This document shows positions 35,534 through 43,893 of a stretch of 64,000 nucleotides of DNA, piece by piece. Every line of letters begins with the position of its first letter. The stretch's first letter is position 1. The notes beneath the pieces are model-generated. The model did no database searches. It was not told the DNA's origin and saw only the letters and a program-made list of their open reading frames with translations. This DNA comes from Alphaproteobacteria bacterium MedPE-SWcel. Its GTDB lineage: Bacteria; Pseudomonadota; Alphaproteobacteria; Rhodobacterales; Rhodobacteraceae. The position numbers and the translations under genes were made by a program. The stretch is taken from positions 62,001 to 126,000 of the forward strand of contig MPDC01000003.1 of assembly GCA_001874255.1 (NCBI GenBank). Direction: 5' to 3'.

Positions 35534-36334
35534 TCAGCGCGGCGGGAAGGTCTCCACTGCGAGGCACAGGGGCGTGTCCTCGCCCAGCAGGCGGCGCACC
35601 TTCGGATCAAGCCGGGGGCTGTCCTGGGGCAGGGCGCCGGTAGCGGCAATAGCCTCGCGGGCGGTGACTTTCTCCTCCAGCCGCACCCAGACCATGCGGG
35701 CAGAAAAGGGTCTGCGGCTGGCCCCGGCAGAGACCCCGAGCGTCAGCCCCTGCAGGTAGGAGATCTGATGCGGGTGTTCGGGCATCAGGATGGTTTCCGA
35801 TATGGCGCTGGTGGCGTTGCGGGGGCGTTCGCACAGGCAGATCCGGTCGCCGCGCAGGGCCACCAATCCCCGATAGGCGGTGCGTTGGCGGATGCTGCCA
35901 TCGCGGGCGCTGGCGCGTTCGAAGGAATGGCTCATGACATAGCCGTCGGCCTCCTTCAGGTGGATCAATGCGCGCAGAACCTGCCCCGGCCAGGTCGGCG
36001 TCCGGTAGTAGGTATGATATGTCCCGAGGAACCGGCGCATGTGCCGGGCCTGATCGGCAAACCCCTGCCCCAGGTGCAACAACGGCGCAGGCGGTTTTGC
36101 CGTGCTGAGCGGGCTGCGCTGGGCACATAGGGACTGGTGATCGCCGAGCAGATCGGCTTCGCTCAGGCCAAAGTGGCGTGCAATGCGGCGCAGGTTATGA
36201 GCCGAGGGCAGCCCCGCCCCGGAGAGGTAGCGATTGAATTGCTGTCGGTTCAGGCCGATCTCGCGGCAGACCTGCGCGATGGAGGGCGCCTCGGCGCAGA
36301 GAAACCGCAGATTCAGGGAAAACTCGCTACTCAT
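35534..36334 (-). CDS. XRE family HTH transcriptional regulator
   Basis: This 266-residue protein has an N-terminal HTH (APSIAQVCREIGLNRQQFNR then YLSGAGLPSAHNLRRIARHF) and a roughly 190-residue C-terminal domain of unknown fold. I chose the ATG at 36334; a longer frame starts nine codons upstream. It is transcribed away from the CocE-like hydrolase gene, with 163 bp between them, and may control it. The ligand is not evident. Confidence 0.82.
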   Translation of the reverse strand: MSSEFSLNLRFLCAEAPSIAQVCREIGLNRQQFNRYLSGAGLPSAHNLRRIARHFGLSEADLLGDHQSLCAQRSPLSTAKPPAPLLHLGQGFADQARHMRRFLGTYHTYYRTPTWPGQVLRALIHLKEADGYVMSHSFERASARDGSIRQRTAYRGLVALRGDRICLCERPRNATSAISETILMPEHPHQISYLQGLTLGVSAGASRRPFSARMVWVRLEEKVTAREAIAATGALPQDSPRLDPKVRRLLGEDTPLCLAVETFPPR

Positions 36335-36468
36335 CACTGACCCTTTCGCGATGTGACGCAACTATGCGTAAACCTGATGACAACTGTATACAAGCGCGCA
36401 GTTTCCTCCCGAGGCCTGACGACGCAGACTGCGCGGCAAAACCGGCCCCGAAAAGCCACTTTGATAAC

Positions 36469-36494
36469 GAAGGACAACACAGAAGGACAACACG
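36469..36494. repeat. 13-bp tandem duplication at the hydrolase ribosome site
   Basis: GAAGGACAACACA and GAAGGACAACACG are adjacent, so the hydrolase GTG start has two Shine-Dalgarno-like GAAGGA copies 16 and 29 nt upstream. This may tune translation. Confidence 0.55.
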
Positions 36495-36497
36495 GAC

Positions 36498-38489
36498 GTG
36501 CCCAGCGAGCAGACCGCCGTCTCTACCACCGATCATCTTTGGATCCCCCTGCCGGATGGTCGCCGTCTGGCGGCGCGGCTCTGGCAGCCGGAGGGGGCAG
36601 GCCCTTTTCCGACCATCCTCGAATATCTGCCCTATCGCAAACGCGATGGCACCGCGCCTCGCGATGCCACCACCCATCCGGTTTTCGCCGCACAGGGCTA
36701 TGCCTGCCTGCGGGTGGATATTGCGGGCTCCGGCGATAGCGACGGGCGGTTCGATGATGAATATTCCGAACGGGAACTGGCCGATGGCGAGGATGTCCTG
36801 AGCTGGATCGCGGACCAGCCCTGGTCCACCGGACATGTCGGCATGATCGGCATATCATGGGGCGGGTTCAACGGCTTGCAGCTCGCCTGGCGCCGACCGG
36901 AGGCGCTGAAGGCGGTGGTCTCGGTCGCGTCTACCGTCGATCGCTATGCCGATGACATCCACTATATGGGCGGCTGCCTGCTGAGCGACAACAAGAATTG
37001 GTCGAGCCAGATGTTCGCCTATATGACCCGGCCGCTGGACCCGGATCTGCGCCCGGACTGGCGCGACGAATGGCTGGGTCGGATCAAGAACCTGCCGTTC
37101 ATGGGGGCCGACTGGCTGAGCCACCAGACACGCGATGCCTTCTGGAAACATGGCTCCGTCTGCGAGGACTGGTCGGCAATCACGGCGCCGGTTCTGGCCA
37201 TCACCGGCTGGGCCGATGCCTATGTGAACGCGCCGCCCGCGATCGCGGCCAAGCTGTCGAATGCCCCGGGCAAGGCGCTGATGGGGCCTTGGGAACATCG
37301 CTACGGGCATATCTCGAAACTGGAGGCCTCGGATTTCCATGGCGAGGTGCTGCGCTGGTTTGATCAGTACCTGAAGGGCGAGGACAGCGGCGCAGAGACC
37401 TTGCCCGCCTATCGCGCCTACGTGCAGGAGCATTTCAACCCGACGGCCAAGAACACACCGCGCAAGGGGCGATGGGTGGCCGAGGCGCAGTGGCCGTCGC
37501 CGCATGTGCAGGACCTGTGCTGGCCGCTGGCGCCCGGCGGCTTTGCGGATCACCCCCAGACCGGCAATGTCACCGTGGCCAACCCGGCCACGCTGGGGCA
37601 GGCGGGGGGGTATTTCTGCGCGGGCATGCGTATTGACAACGAGTTGCCCGAGGATCAGCAGGTCGACGATGCGCTGTCTGCCTGTTTCGAGACAGCCCCG
37701 CTGGCGACGCCGCTGGAGCTGCTGGGCCGGCCCCGGCTGCGGCTGCGGTTCAGCGTCGACCGCCCCGTCGCCCAGGTCATGGCGCGGCTTTGTGATGTGG
37801 CCCCGGACGGGGTGTCGCAGCGGATCAGCTACCGGGCCCGCAACCTGTGCCATGATGACAGCCACGAGGTGGCCACCAGACTGGAGCCGGGCAGGATCTA
37901 TGAGGTGGAGTTTGAGCTGAACGAATGCGCCCATCGGCTGGTTGAGGGGCACCGTCTGCGGCTGGCGCTGTCAACCTCCTACTGGCCCATCGTCTGGCCG
38001 GCCCCCGAGGCGGCAGAGATCACATTGGCGCTGGACGGCTGCATGCTGGTTCTCCCGGAGCGCACCGTCACCGAGGAGATCGAGCCGATGGCGCCGCCGC
38101 CGGCCCGAGCCTACCCGACCATCGGCGGGCGTGAGCTGCGCGCGGCCTCCGGCACATCGCAGCGGCGGGTCGAGGCGGATGGCACCCATGTGCTGGAGAC
38201 GTTTGACGACTACGGCCGGGCGGAAAACCCGGATCATGGTCTGATCGCCGATAGCACCGTGATGATGCGCTACAAGATCCAGCCTGATGACCCATCCACC
38301 GCCACATTCGAGAGTGACTGGACGTTTGAATTCGCCCGCGGTGACTGGGGTGTCGAGATCGAGACGGAGAACAGGATGACCAGTGACCGGACGCATTTTC
38401 ACCTGTGGAGACGCGTCACCGCAAAGGAAGGTGGCGCCGTTGTCCTGACGCGCGAATGGTCCGAATCATTGCTGCGCGGGGTGCTTTGA
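36498..38489 (+). CDS. CocE/NonD family hydrolase (S15-type)
   Basis: This 663-residue alpha/beta hydrolase of the X-Pro dipeptidyl-peptidase/cocaine-esterase family has the nucleophile elbow GISWGG near residue 118, the SGDSDGR stretch, the aspartate region AITGWADAYVNAP and the histidine region WEHRYGH. A C-terminal jelly-roll domain follows. There is no signal peptide, so it is cytoplasmic. The start is GTG at 36498. The substrate (ester, amide or peptide) is unknown. It is divergent from an XRE regulator. Confidence 0.9.
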   Translation: MPSEQTAVSTTDHLWIPLPDGRRLAARLWQPEGAGPFPTILEYLPYRKRDGTAPRDATTHPVFAAQGYACLRVDIAGSGDSDGRFDDEYSERELADGEDVLSWIADQPWSTGHVGMIGISWGGFNGLQLAWRRPEALKAVVSVASTVDRYADDIHYMGGCLLSDNKNWSSQMFAYMTRPLDPDLRPDWRDEWLGRIKNLPFMGADWLSHQTRDAFWKHGSVCEDWSAITAPVLAITGWADAYVNAPPAIAAKLSNAPGKALMGPWEHRYGHISKLEASDFHGEVLRWFDQYLKGEDSGAETLPAYRAYVQEHFNPTAKNTPRKGRWVAEAQWPSPHVQDLCWPLAPGGFADHPQTGNVTVANPATLGQAGGYFCAGMRIDNELPEDQQVDDALSACFETAPLATPLELLGRPRLRLRFSVDRPVAQVMARLCDVAPDGVSQRISYRARNLCHDDSHEVATRLEPGRIYEVEFELNECAHRLVEGHRLRLALSTSYWPIVWPAPEAAEITLALDGCMLVLPERTVTEEIEPMAPPPARAYPTIGGRELRAASGTSQRRVEADGTHVLETFDDYGRAENPDHGLIADSTVMMRYKIQPDDPSTATFESDWTFEFARGDWGVEIETENRMTSDRTHFHLWRRVTAKEGGAVVLTREWSESLLRGVL

Positions 38490-38733
38490 CGGACCTTTCA
38501 GCCTGCCGTTGATTGCGGAGTTTCAAAGGCAAAACCGGTGGTGCCATGGCATGATTGTGGCGCCTCACACAGCGCTGACACCGGGGTGACATGATGCGTG
38601 TTCAAAACCTCACAGCGCGTTAATCATTTGGTGCGAAACTGCTGTCACGCGCCTGTCTGCGTTTGAAAACGCGCCGGGCTGTCCTGCAGATTGGGTCTCG
38701 ATCGAGCAGGTGGAAAAAGTGAGGGCAGGCCCC

Positions 38734-39714
38734 ATGCTACTGTCGGTGGTTGTACCGTGCTACAATGAGGAAGAGGCGATCCCGCTTTTGGTGGAACGCC
38801 TGACGACGGCAGTTGCGCCCTGGGCAGGGCAGACCGAGATCATTCTGATCGATGATGGATCGACGGATGGCACCTGGGCCGCTCTGGAAGCGGCGCATGC
38901 GTCCCATCCCGAGGTGCGCGGGCTGAAGCTTTCGGCCAACCGGGGGCACCAGATTGCCCTGACCGCCGGTCTGGCCGCGGCCGAGGGGCAGAGGATCTTC
39001 ATGCTGGACGCCGACCTTCAGGACCCACCGGAGCTCCTGCCCGAGATGATGAGCCTGATGGATGCAGGCTATGATGTGGTCTACGGCAAACGGGCGCAGC
39101 GTCAGGGCGAAACCCCGTTCAAGAAGCTCTCGGCCTGGGCGTTCTACCGGTTCCTGAATGCCCTGTCGGATGTCTCTATCCCCAAAGATAGCGGCGATTT
39201 CCGCCTCGTCAGCCGCCGGGCGCTGGACAGTGTTCTGCAGATGCCGGAGCGCTCGCGGTTTGTCCGTGGCATGTTCGCCTGGGTCGGCTTTCGCCAGATC
39301 GGCGTGGAATATCAGCGCGATGCCCGTTTGGTTGGTGAAACCAAATACCCGCTGAGGGCGATGCTGAAGCTGGCCACAGATGCGCTCACCGGATTTTCGA
39401 TCAAACCGCTGCGCTTTGCCACCCGGCTGTCGTTTTGTACCCTCGGGATCTCGGCGCTGGTTGCGATCTATGTGTTCCACTCGCTGATCATGTATCAGAC
39501 CGCGCCGGGCTGGGCGTCGATGCTGCTTGCGATGTCGTTCTTTTCCGGCATTCAGCTGCTGACGCTGGGCATCATGGGGGAATACATCGGCCGCCTGTAT
39601 ATGGAGATGAAGCAGCGGCCGCTGTTCTTTCTGGATCGCGAGACCGGCGACTACCAAAGTGAGGCCTTCGAGGACGTCGAGGCGGAGACAGGCCGCCGCC
39701 ATCGGGCGGGATGA
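38734..39714 (+). CDS. Glycosyltransferase family 2, GtrB/DPM1-like
   Basis: This 326-residue protein starts SVVVPCYNEEEAIPLLVERL and has IDDGSTDGTW, the DxD-type MLDADLQDPPELL and a RSRFVRGMFAWVGFRQ segment. Two C-terminal membrane helices follow (about residues 230-255 and 265-290), with GEYIGRLYMEMKQRP. This matches GtrB-like enzymes that charge undecaprenyl phosphate with a sugar on the cytoplasmic face. The GTG at 38710 is an alternative start. Its stop overlaps the next gene (ATGA), so it is co-translated with a GtrA-like flippase. Confidence 0.9.
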   Translation: MLLSVVVPCYNEEEAIPLLVERLTTAVAPWAGQTEIILIDDGSTDGTWAALEAAHASHPEVRGLKLSANRGHQIALTAGLAAAEGQRIFMLDADLQDPPELLPEMMSLMDAGYDVVYGKRAQRQGETPFKKLSAWAFYRFLNALSDVSIPKDSGDFRLVSRRALDSVLQMPERSRFVRGMFAWVGFRQIGVEYQRDARLVGETKYPLRAMLKLATDALTGFSIKPLRFATRLSFCTLGISALVAIYVFHSLIMYQTAPGWASMLLAMSFFSGIQLLTLGIMGEYIGRLYMEMKQRPLFFLDRETGDYQSEAFEDVEAETGRRHRAG

Positions 39715-40274
39715 GCGCAATGGCCGCAGCCGTGCCATCCGAGACTGTGCCATCTGGGACTGGGCCATCTGAGGTCGTGCCATCTGGGACCTCGCCATCT
39801 GGGACTGTGCCATCTGAGACTGTGCCATCTGAGACTGGGCCCGGTGCGACCGGTAGAATGCGCAGCGACAGAATGCGCAGCGACCGAATGCGAGATGACC
39901 GGGATCAGATCCTGCGGTTCTGCGTCGTGGGAACAGGCGTGGCCGGGCTCTATCTCGGTCTGTTCCTGCTGGGGGTGGAGCTTGGCCTGACCGAAGCCGC
40001 CGCCAATGTCACCAGCCTCAGCTGTGCCGTCGTGGTGCAGTATATTGCACAGACCGCCTGGACCTTTCGCCGGTCGCTGGCGGTGCCCGAGCAGATCTTT
40101 CGGTTTGTCTGCACCATCGGTTTGGGCTTTGTCGTCTCGACCTTGATGACCGCGCGTTTCGGACCGCTGCTGGGGTGGCCTCCGGTGCTGTCGGGATCAG
40201 TCGTGATGCTGTGGTTGCCGATCCAGAATTTCGTCATGTTCCGGATCTGGGTTTTTGCCGTAGCTGCGAAATGA
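39711..40274 (+). CDS. GtrA-like membrane protein with repetitive N-terminus
   Basis: This 187-residue protein has four membrane helices in the last 120 residues (ILRFCVVGTGVAGLYLG to VMLWLPIQNFVMFRIWVF), the GtrA fold implicated in flipping polyprenyl-linked sugars. The first 60 residues are unusual: seven near-identical five-residue PSETV/PSGTV units followed by three RMRSD-type units, both encoded by 15-bp tandem repeats. The start overlaps the glycosyltransferase stop. If the repeated part is not translated, an inner start would be needed. Confidence 0.82.
   Translation: MSAMAAAVPSETVPSGTGPSEVVPSGTSPSGTVPSETVPSETGPGATGRMRSDRMRSDRMRDDRDQILRFCVVGTGVAGLYLGLFLLGVELGLTEAAANVTSLSCAVVVQYIAQTAWTFRRSLAVPEQIFRFVCTIGLGFVVSTLMTARFGPLLGWPPVLSGSVVMLWLPIQNFVMFRIWVFAVAAK
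39735..39899. repeat. 15-bp tandem repeats in the GtrA-like gene
   Basis: Seven units of CCATCTGAGACTGTG type (39735-39839), then three of AGAATGCGCAGCGAC type (39855-39899). The period preserves the frame. Confidence 0.8.
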
Positions 40275-40340
40275 GGGGTCCGAAACCGATGTGCCATGCG
40301 GATCGCGCAGGACGCTGCGCTGCGCTGAGGCGCAGTGATC

Positions 40341-40376
40341 TTTGCCGGAACTTTTGCCGGGACTTTTGCCGGAACC
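40341..40376. repeat. 12-bp tandem repeat upstream of the GtrII-like gene
   Basis: TTTGCCGGAACT, TTTGCCGGGACT and TTTGCCGGAACC are adjacent, between the GtrA-like and GtrII-like genes. Confidence 0.7.
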
Positions 40377-40440
40377 ATTGCTGGGATCTGGGGCGGCGGC
40401 CAGGCTGGCGCAAAGTCACCGGCAGGGAGGCAGGCCTGCG

Positions 40441-41889
40441 ATGACCGATGCCCGGCCTGCCACCGCGACCAAAAGGGCGCAGCCGCAGCAAAACCGGCCG
40501 TGGCGCGATCTCTGGTCTGTGATCGGGCTGTGCTTCGCCGGGATTCTGCTGGCCTCTGCGCCGCAGGTCATGGATCCGCTGTTGCGCCATGATGATTTTC
40601 AAGCGCTGTTCAACGACGCCGACGGCTATTATCCGAAAACCCTGAGCGAGGGCCGCTGGCTGAACTACGTCTGGCTGCTGTGGTCCCCTCCGTTGCCTGC
40701 GCCGGCCACCTACATCCTCTATCAGAGCTGCTGGGCGGTCTATCTGGGCACGCTGGTGCATCTTGCCTTTGGTCCCGGGGGCGCTGTCTGGCGCAAGCTC
40801 TCGGTGGCGATGATTGCGGGCCTCTCGGCGCCGAGCCTGCTGATTTCTTTGTGGTTCAATACCTTGCTGCCGGGCATGATGCTTTGTGCGAGCTATGCGG
40901 TGCTCTGCGCGACCCTGTCCGAGCGCGGCGGGCGCTGGCTGCTAATGCCCTTCGTGCCCCTGGCGCTGATGGGATACACGATGAACCCGCTGCTGCTGCT
41001 GGCGGTCTGTCTGACCCGGCGGGACGCGCCGCAGTCGGCCCAGCATCTGGCCAAGGTGCTGGCGCTGTTTGTCACCAGCTTTGCGCTGGGCATGGGGGTG
41101 ATCTACACACTGAACCTGCATTTCCACGGCGTCTTCGGCGTTCCGATGGCGGCGTGGCGGGAGCCTGCGCCGGCCCATGATCTGGCCTCTGCCGTCAGCA
41201 ACCTGGCGCGGATGGGCGATGTGATGGGCCTTGCCGCGCGCGTCGTCTCGTATCATTCGATGCCGCTGGTCTATGGTTTGCTCGGCCTGGGCTGTCTCGC
41301 GGTTCTATGGGCTGGGCGGCGAAACCCCTGGCGGGTGATCTACCCCTTGGCGGGGATCGGGATCGGATTGGCGCTGATCGCGGTGCAGGCGGTGAAAAGC
41401 GGCGTGGTCATGCCACCCCGGGTGCTCGGGTTTGCGGTGGTGTTCTATGCGGTTCTGCTGGGGCAGCTGTCGCTCTGCCTGCCGGAGCGGATTGCGCGGG
41501 CCATGCTGGCGGGGATTGCGATGCTCTTTGCAATGTTTTCCGTCCTGCAGCACAGGGACATGGTGCCCTGGCAGCACGAAACACGGGCGATGGCCGAACA
41601 GATTGGCACCGGCCCCGAGAGGGTGTTCGTGACCGGGACCTATCTGTCATTGCCGCAGGTGCTGGGCGCGGGCATTCAGCATGCGCGTGGCTTGCGGCTG
41701 CGCCTCGAATATCTGACCGGGCGGGAGGTGATCCTGTGTGAAGAGATGCCAGCCGCCTGTGACGTCCTGTCGCCTGAACGCAGAGGGCCAGAGCCGGAGA
41801 CCGGCTGGTCCGTCCTGCAGAGGGATGCAGGCATCGAGCTGCGTTTGTCGGATGGGGCGCTGCGACCGGCAAAAATTCCGAGCAGGTGA
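40441..41889 (+). CDS. GtrII-like polytopic glucosyltransferase
   Basis: This 482-residue protein has about ten hydrophobic segments. An early first-loop acidic stretch (RHDDFQALFNDADGYY) then WLNYVWLL matches the glucosyltransferase GtrII/GT-C type enzymes that add a sugar from an undecaprenyl donor on the outer face of the inner membrane. The ATG at 40441 is used; the in-frame region upstream is repetitive DNA. With the two preceding genes it forms a Gtr-type cassette. The acceptor glycan is unknown. Confidence 0.75.
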   Translation: MTDARPATATKRAQPQQNRPWRDLWSVIGLCFAGILLASAPQVMDPLLRHDDFQALFNDADGYYPKTLSEGRWLNYVWLLWSPPLPAPATYILYQSCWAVYLGTLVHLAFGPGGAVWRKLSVAMIAGLSAPSLLISLWFNTLLPGMMLCASYAVLCATLSERGGRWLLMPFVPLALMGYTMNPLLLLAVCLTRRDAPQSAQHLAKVLALFVTSFALGMGVIYTLNLHFHGVFGVPMAAWREPAPAHDLASAVSNLARMGDVMGLAARVVSYHSMPLVYGLLGLGCLAVLWAGRRNPWRVIYPLAGIGIGLALIAVQAVKSGVVMPPRVLGFAVVFYAVLLGQLSLCLPERIARAMLAGIAMLFAMFSVLQHRDMVPWQHETRAMAEQIGTGPERVFVTGTYLSLPQVLGAGIQHARGLRLRLEYLTGREVILCEEMPAACDVLSPERRGPEPETGWSVLQRDAGIELRLSDGALRPAKIPSR

Positions 41890-42015
41890 AAGCCAAACCG
41901 CAGATGACCGACTGGTGGCAGTCTGGTGATAGACTGATGACGGACTGTTGGCGGTCCGAGTAGGGTCTGATGATGGGGGCATGCGCAGGTTGGCCTGTTC
42001 ACGCCCCCGGACGGG

Positions 42016-42594
42016 TCAGGAGGCGGGCAGGGCGCGCGGATTGAAGCTGCATTGGCTGCCTGCGGTGTCCATGACCTGGCCAAAGCCCGCAGTGGAAAAA
42101 TCACCGTAGAGCCAAACCTCGCCCTCGGCGGCCCGGTCGACGCCGAAGCCAAAGCCGTTTTGCGCCGCCAACATGCTTGAGACCACTTCCGGCACGATCG
42201 AGCTTGTCATCGTGGCGCCATAGGTGAAGCCTTCGCCGTTGAAAAAGAACATCTCCTCGCCCATCCAGACCGGCTGATTGTCGACATAGAGCGACACGCC
42301 GTCCTGTTCCATGTCCCACGGCGGCTCCACCTCGTTCTGGGACCAGGGCAGATAGATATAGTCGAATGTCGCGTCGTAGCCGCCCTCGTCAAAGACGAAT
42401 TTCAGGAAGCCGGATGTATTGGGCGCGGAGTAGAGCGAGAAGACGTGGCAGCTGCGGCCGATTTTGACACTCGCCCAGTTGCCGCTTTCAAAATAGCGGT
42501 TTTCGGCCTGGGCAAGCGTTGCCGCGAAGATCATGATGCCGGACAGAATTGGACCGGAGAGGCGCGTTTTCGCCCCGACGATGGATTTCAGCAT
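42016..42594 (-). CDS. Hypothetical secreted protein
   Basis: This 192-residue protein has a signal peptide (KSIVGAKTRLSGPILSGIMI then AATLAQA). The mature part is rich in aromatic and acidic residues and has only two cysteines (GRSCHVFSLY and SQCSFNP), which could form a disulfide. I recognise no family with confidence; it resembles small exported proteins that answer invasion-associated locus B annotations. It follows the DUF6505-like gene by 100 bp on the same strand. Confidence 0.7.
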   Translation of the reverse strand: MLKSIVGAKTRLSGPILSGIMIFAATLAQAENRYFESGNWASVKIGRSCHVFSLYSAPNTSGFLKFVFDEGGYDATFDYIYLPWSQNEVEPPWDMEQDGVSLYVDNQPVWMGEEMFFFNGEGFTYGATMTSSIVPEVVSSMLAAQNGFGFGVDRAAEGEVWLYGDFSTAGFGQVMDTAGSQCSFNPRALPAS

Positions 42595-42694
42595 GAAAAG
42601 TATCCTGAGTAGTATTGAGAATGCAAAAAGCCTAGCCGCGAAATCTTGCCAAACCCTCAATGGGGCCTCGGTGGCGCCTCGGTGAGGCGCTGTC

Positions 42695-43171
42695 TCACTC
42701 TGGCGTGACGTGGATGGCAAACTGATCCAATCCGGCGTCCTGAGGCGCAATGGTGCGGAAACTCTCGCGCACGCCGACTTTGGTCAGCTCGCGCGCGACG
42801 GTCAGAAGCGTATTGGCCGAGTGATCGTCGCACAGATCCATCATCTGCTGGATTTCCGCCTCTGCGACCGGGCGGGCGGCATCGATGTCGGGGGCGCCGT
42901 AGACGGTCACGAAATGCCCGGCGAGCTGTTCGATCAGGCCGCTCACCTCCTCGGTTTCGATCTGGGTCACGGCGACAAAGGTCACACGACCGGCCGTGTC
43001 GAGCCCCATCCAGCCGTTGGCAAAGGCCTGCCGCTGCTTGCCGACCAGATCGCCCTGCGTCCAGTTGGAGAATTCAAAGCCGCCGGAAATGCACCATTCG
43101 CCGGTCCGGGCAGGGCTGGCAAAGACGTTCATGTCGCTTTCGTCGAAATGGATGGCACGGGCCAGTTTCAT
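42695..43171 (-). CDS. DUF6505-like family protein
   Basis: This 158-residue cytoplasmic protein starts MKLARAIHFDESDMNVFAS, followed by ARTGEWCISGGFEFSNW. It resembles a conserved alphaproteobacterial family that I associate with DUF6505; that name is from memory. It is 17 bp downstream of the biotin/lipoate-ligase-like gene, within an apparent operon with mrp. Its role is unknown; its neighbours suggest cofactor or Fe-S maturation. Confidence 0.68.
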   Translation of the reverse strand: MKLARAIHFDESDMNVFASPARTGEWCISGGFEFSNWTQGDLVGKQRQAFANGWMGLDTAGRVTFVAVTQIETEEVSGLIEQLAGHFVTVYGAPDIDAARPVAEAEIQQMMDLCDDHSANTLLTVARELTKVGVRESFRTIAPQDAGLDQFAIHVTPE

Positions 43172-43188
43172 ATCGTCTCTCTTTCCTG

Positions 43189-43893
43189 TCAGTCCCGGAC
43201 CAATACGCGGGTCAAAGGGATCAGATGGGTGGTTTCGCTGTCACGCAGCAACATACCGAAATCCTCGTCCACGCCGAGGAATGTTCCGGTGAGGCCCGCG
43301 CGGGTCGTCTCCTCACCGAGGCCATAGGCCAGACCGCGCCAGTCGGCATGCAGGGCTTTGTGGTCGCCCTCCTCCCAGCGGTTGATCCAGTGCAGGCAAT
43401 GGCGGGTCCAGCTTTCCAGGAGCTGCGGCGCGGCCACATCGGCGCAGCCCTCGGCATAGAGCGCGGTTTGATCCGGCGTCTGGTCGCCTTCGCCCGCGGG
43501 CCAGAGCGGCAGGGTCAGGCCGATCACCAGCCAGTCGGGCACGCGGTCCGGCTCATCGCCGCTGGCGGCGACGCGCAGGGTTCCGCAGGCCGCGCCATTG
43601 ATCCGCAGGCCTCCGTCCCAGTCCAGATGGACCGCGACCTCTGGCGGGGCCAGCGCCCCCAGCGCGTTCTGAAAGCCGAGGCCACAGACCGGAAGCATGG
43701 CCATGGCCTTGGCCAATGCGACATCGGGGGCCAAAATCAGCGCGGCCCGCAGGGTATCTGCGCCGAGGTCATAGATCACCAGCCCCGCATCCACGCCGAG
43801 TTCGGCCTTCTGGCAGGCCAGATCGAACGGATCGAGGCCGGGACCTGCTGCCGCGCCGGACATCAGCGGCGGAAAGGTGACGTCGCCGGTCAT
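43189..43893 (-). CDS. Biotin/lipoate--protein ligase-like protein (DUF4444 type)
   Basis: This 234-residue protein has a biotin-ligase-like core (VHLDWDGGLRINGAACGTLR, PDWLVIGLTLPLWP) and a C-terminal domain (WRGLAYGLGEETTRAGLTGT then FLGVDEDFGMLLRD) like the C-terminal domain of BirA. The usual GRGRxGRxW ATP/biotin loop is not apparent, so it may not be a true biotin ligase. Its ATG overlaps the mrp stop (ATGA), a strong coupling that suggests a shared task. Confidence 0.75.
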   Translation of the reverse strand: MTGDVTFPPLMSGAAAGPGLDPFDLACQKAELGVDAGLVIYDLGADTLRAALILAPDVALAKAMAMLPVCGLGFQNALGALAPPEVAVHLDWDGGLRINGAACGTLRVAASGDEPDRVPDWLVIGLTLPLWPAGEGDQTPDQTALYAEGCADVAAPQLLESWTRHCLHWINRWEEGDHKALHADWRGLAYGLGEETTRAGLTGTFLGVDEDFGMLLRDSETTHLIPLTRVLVRD

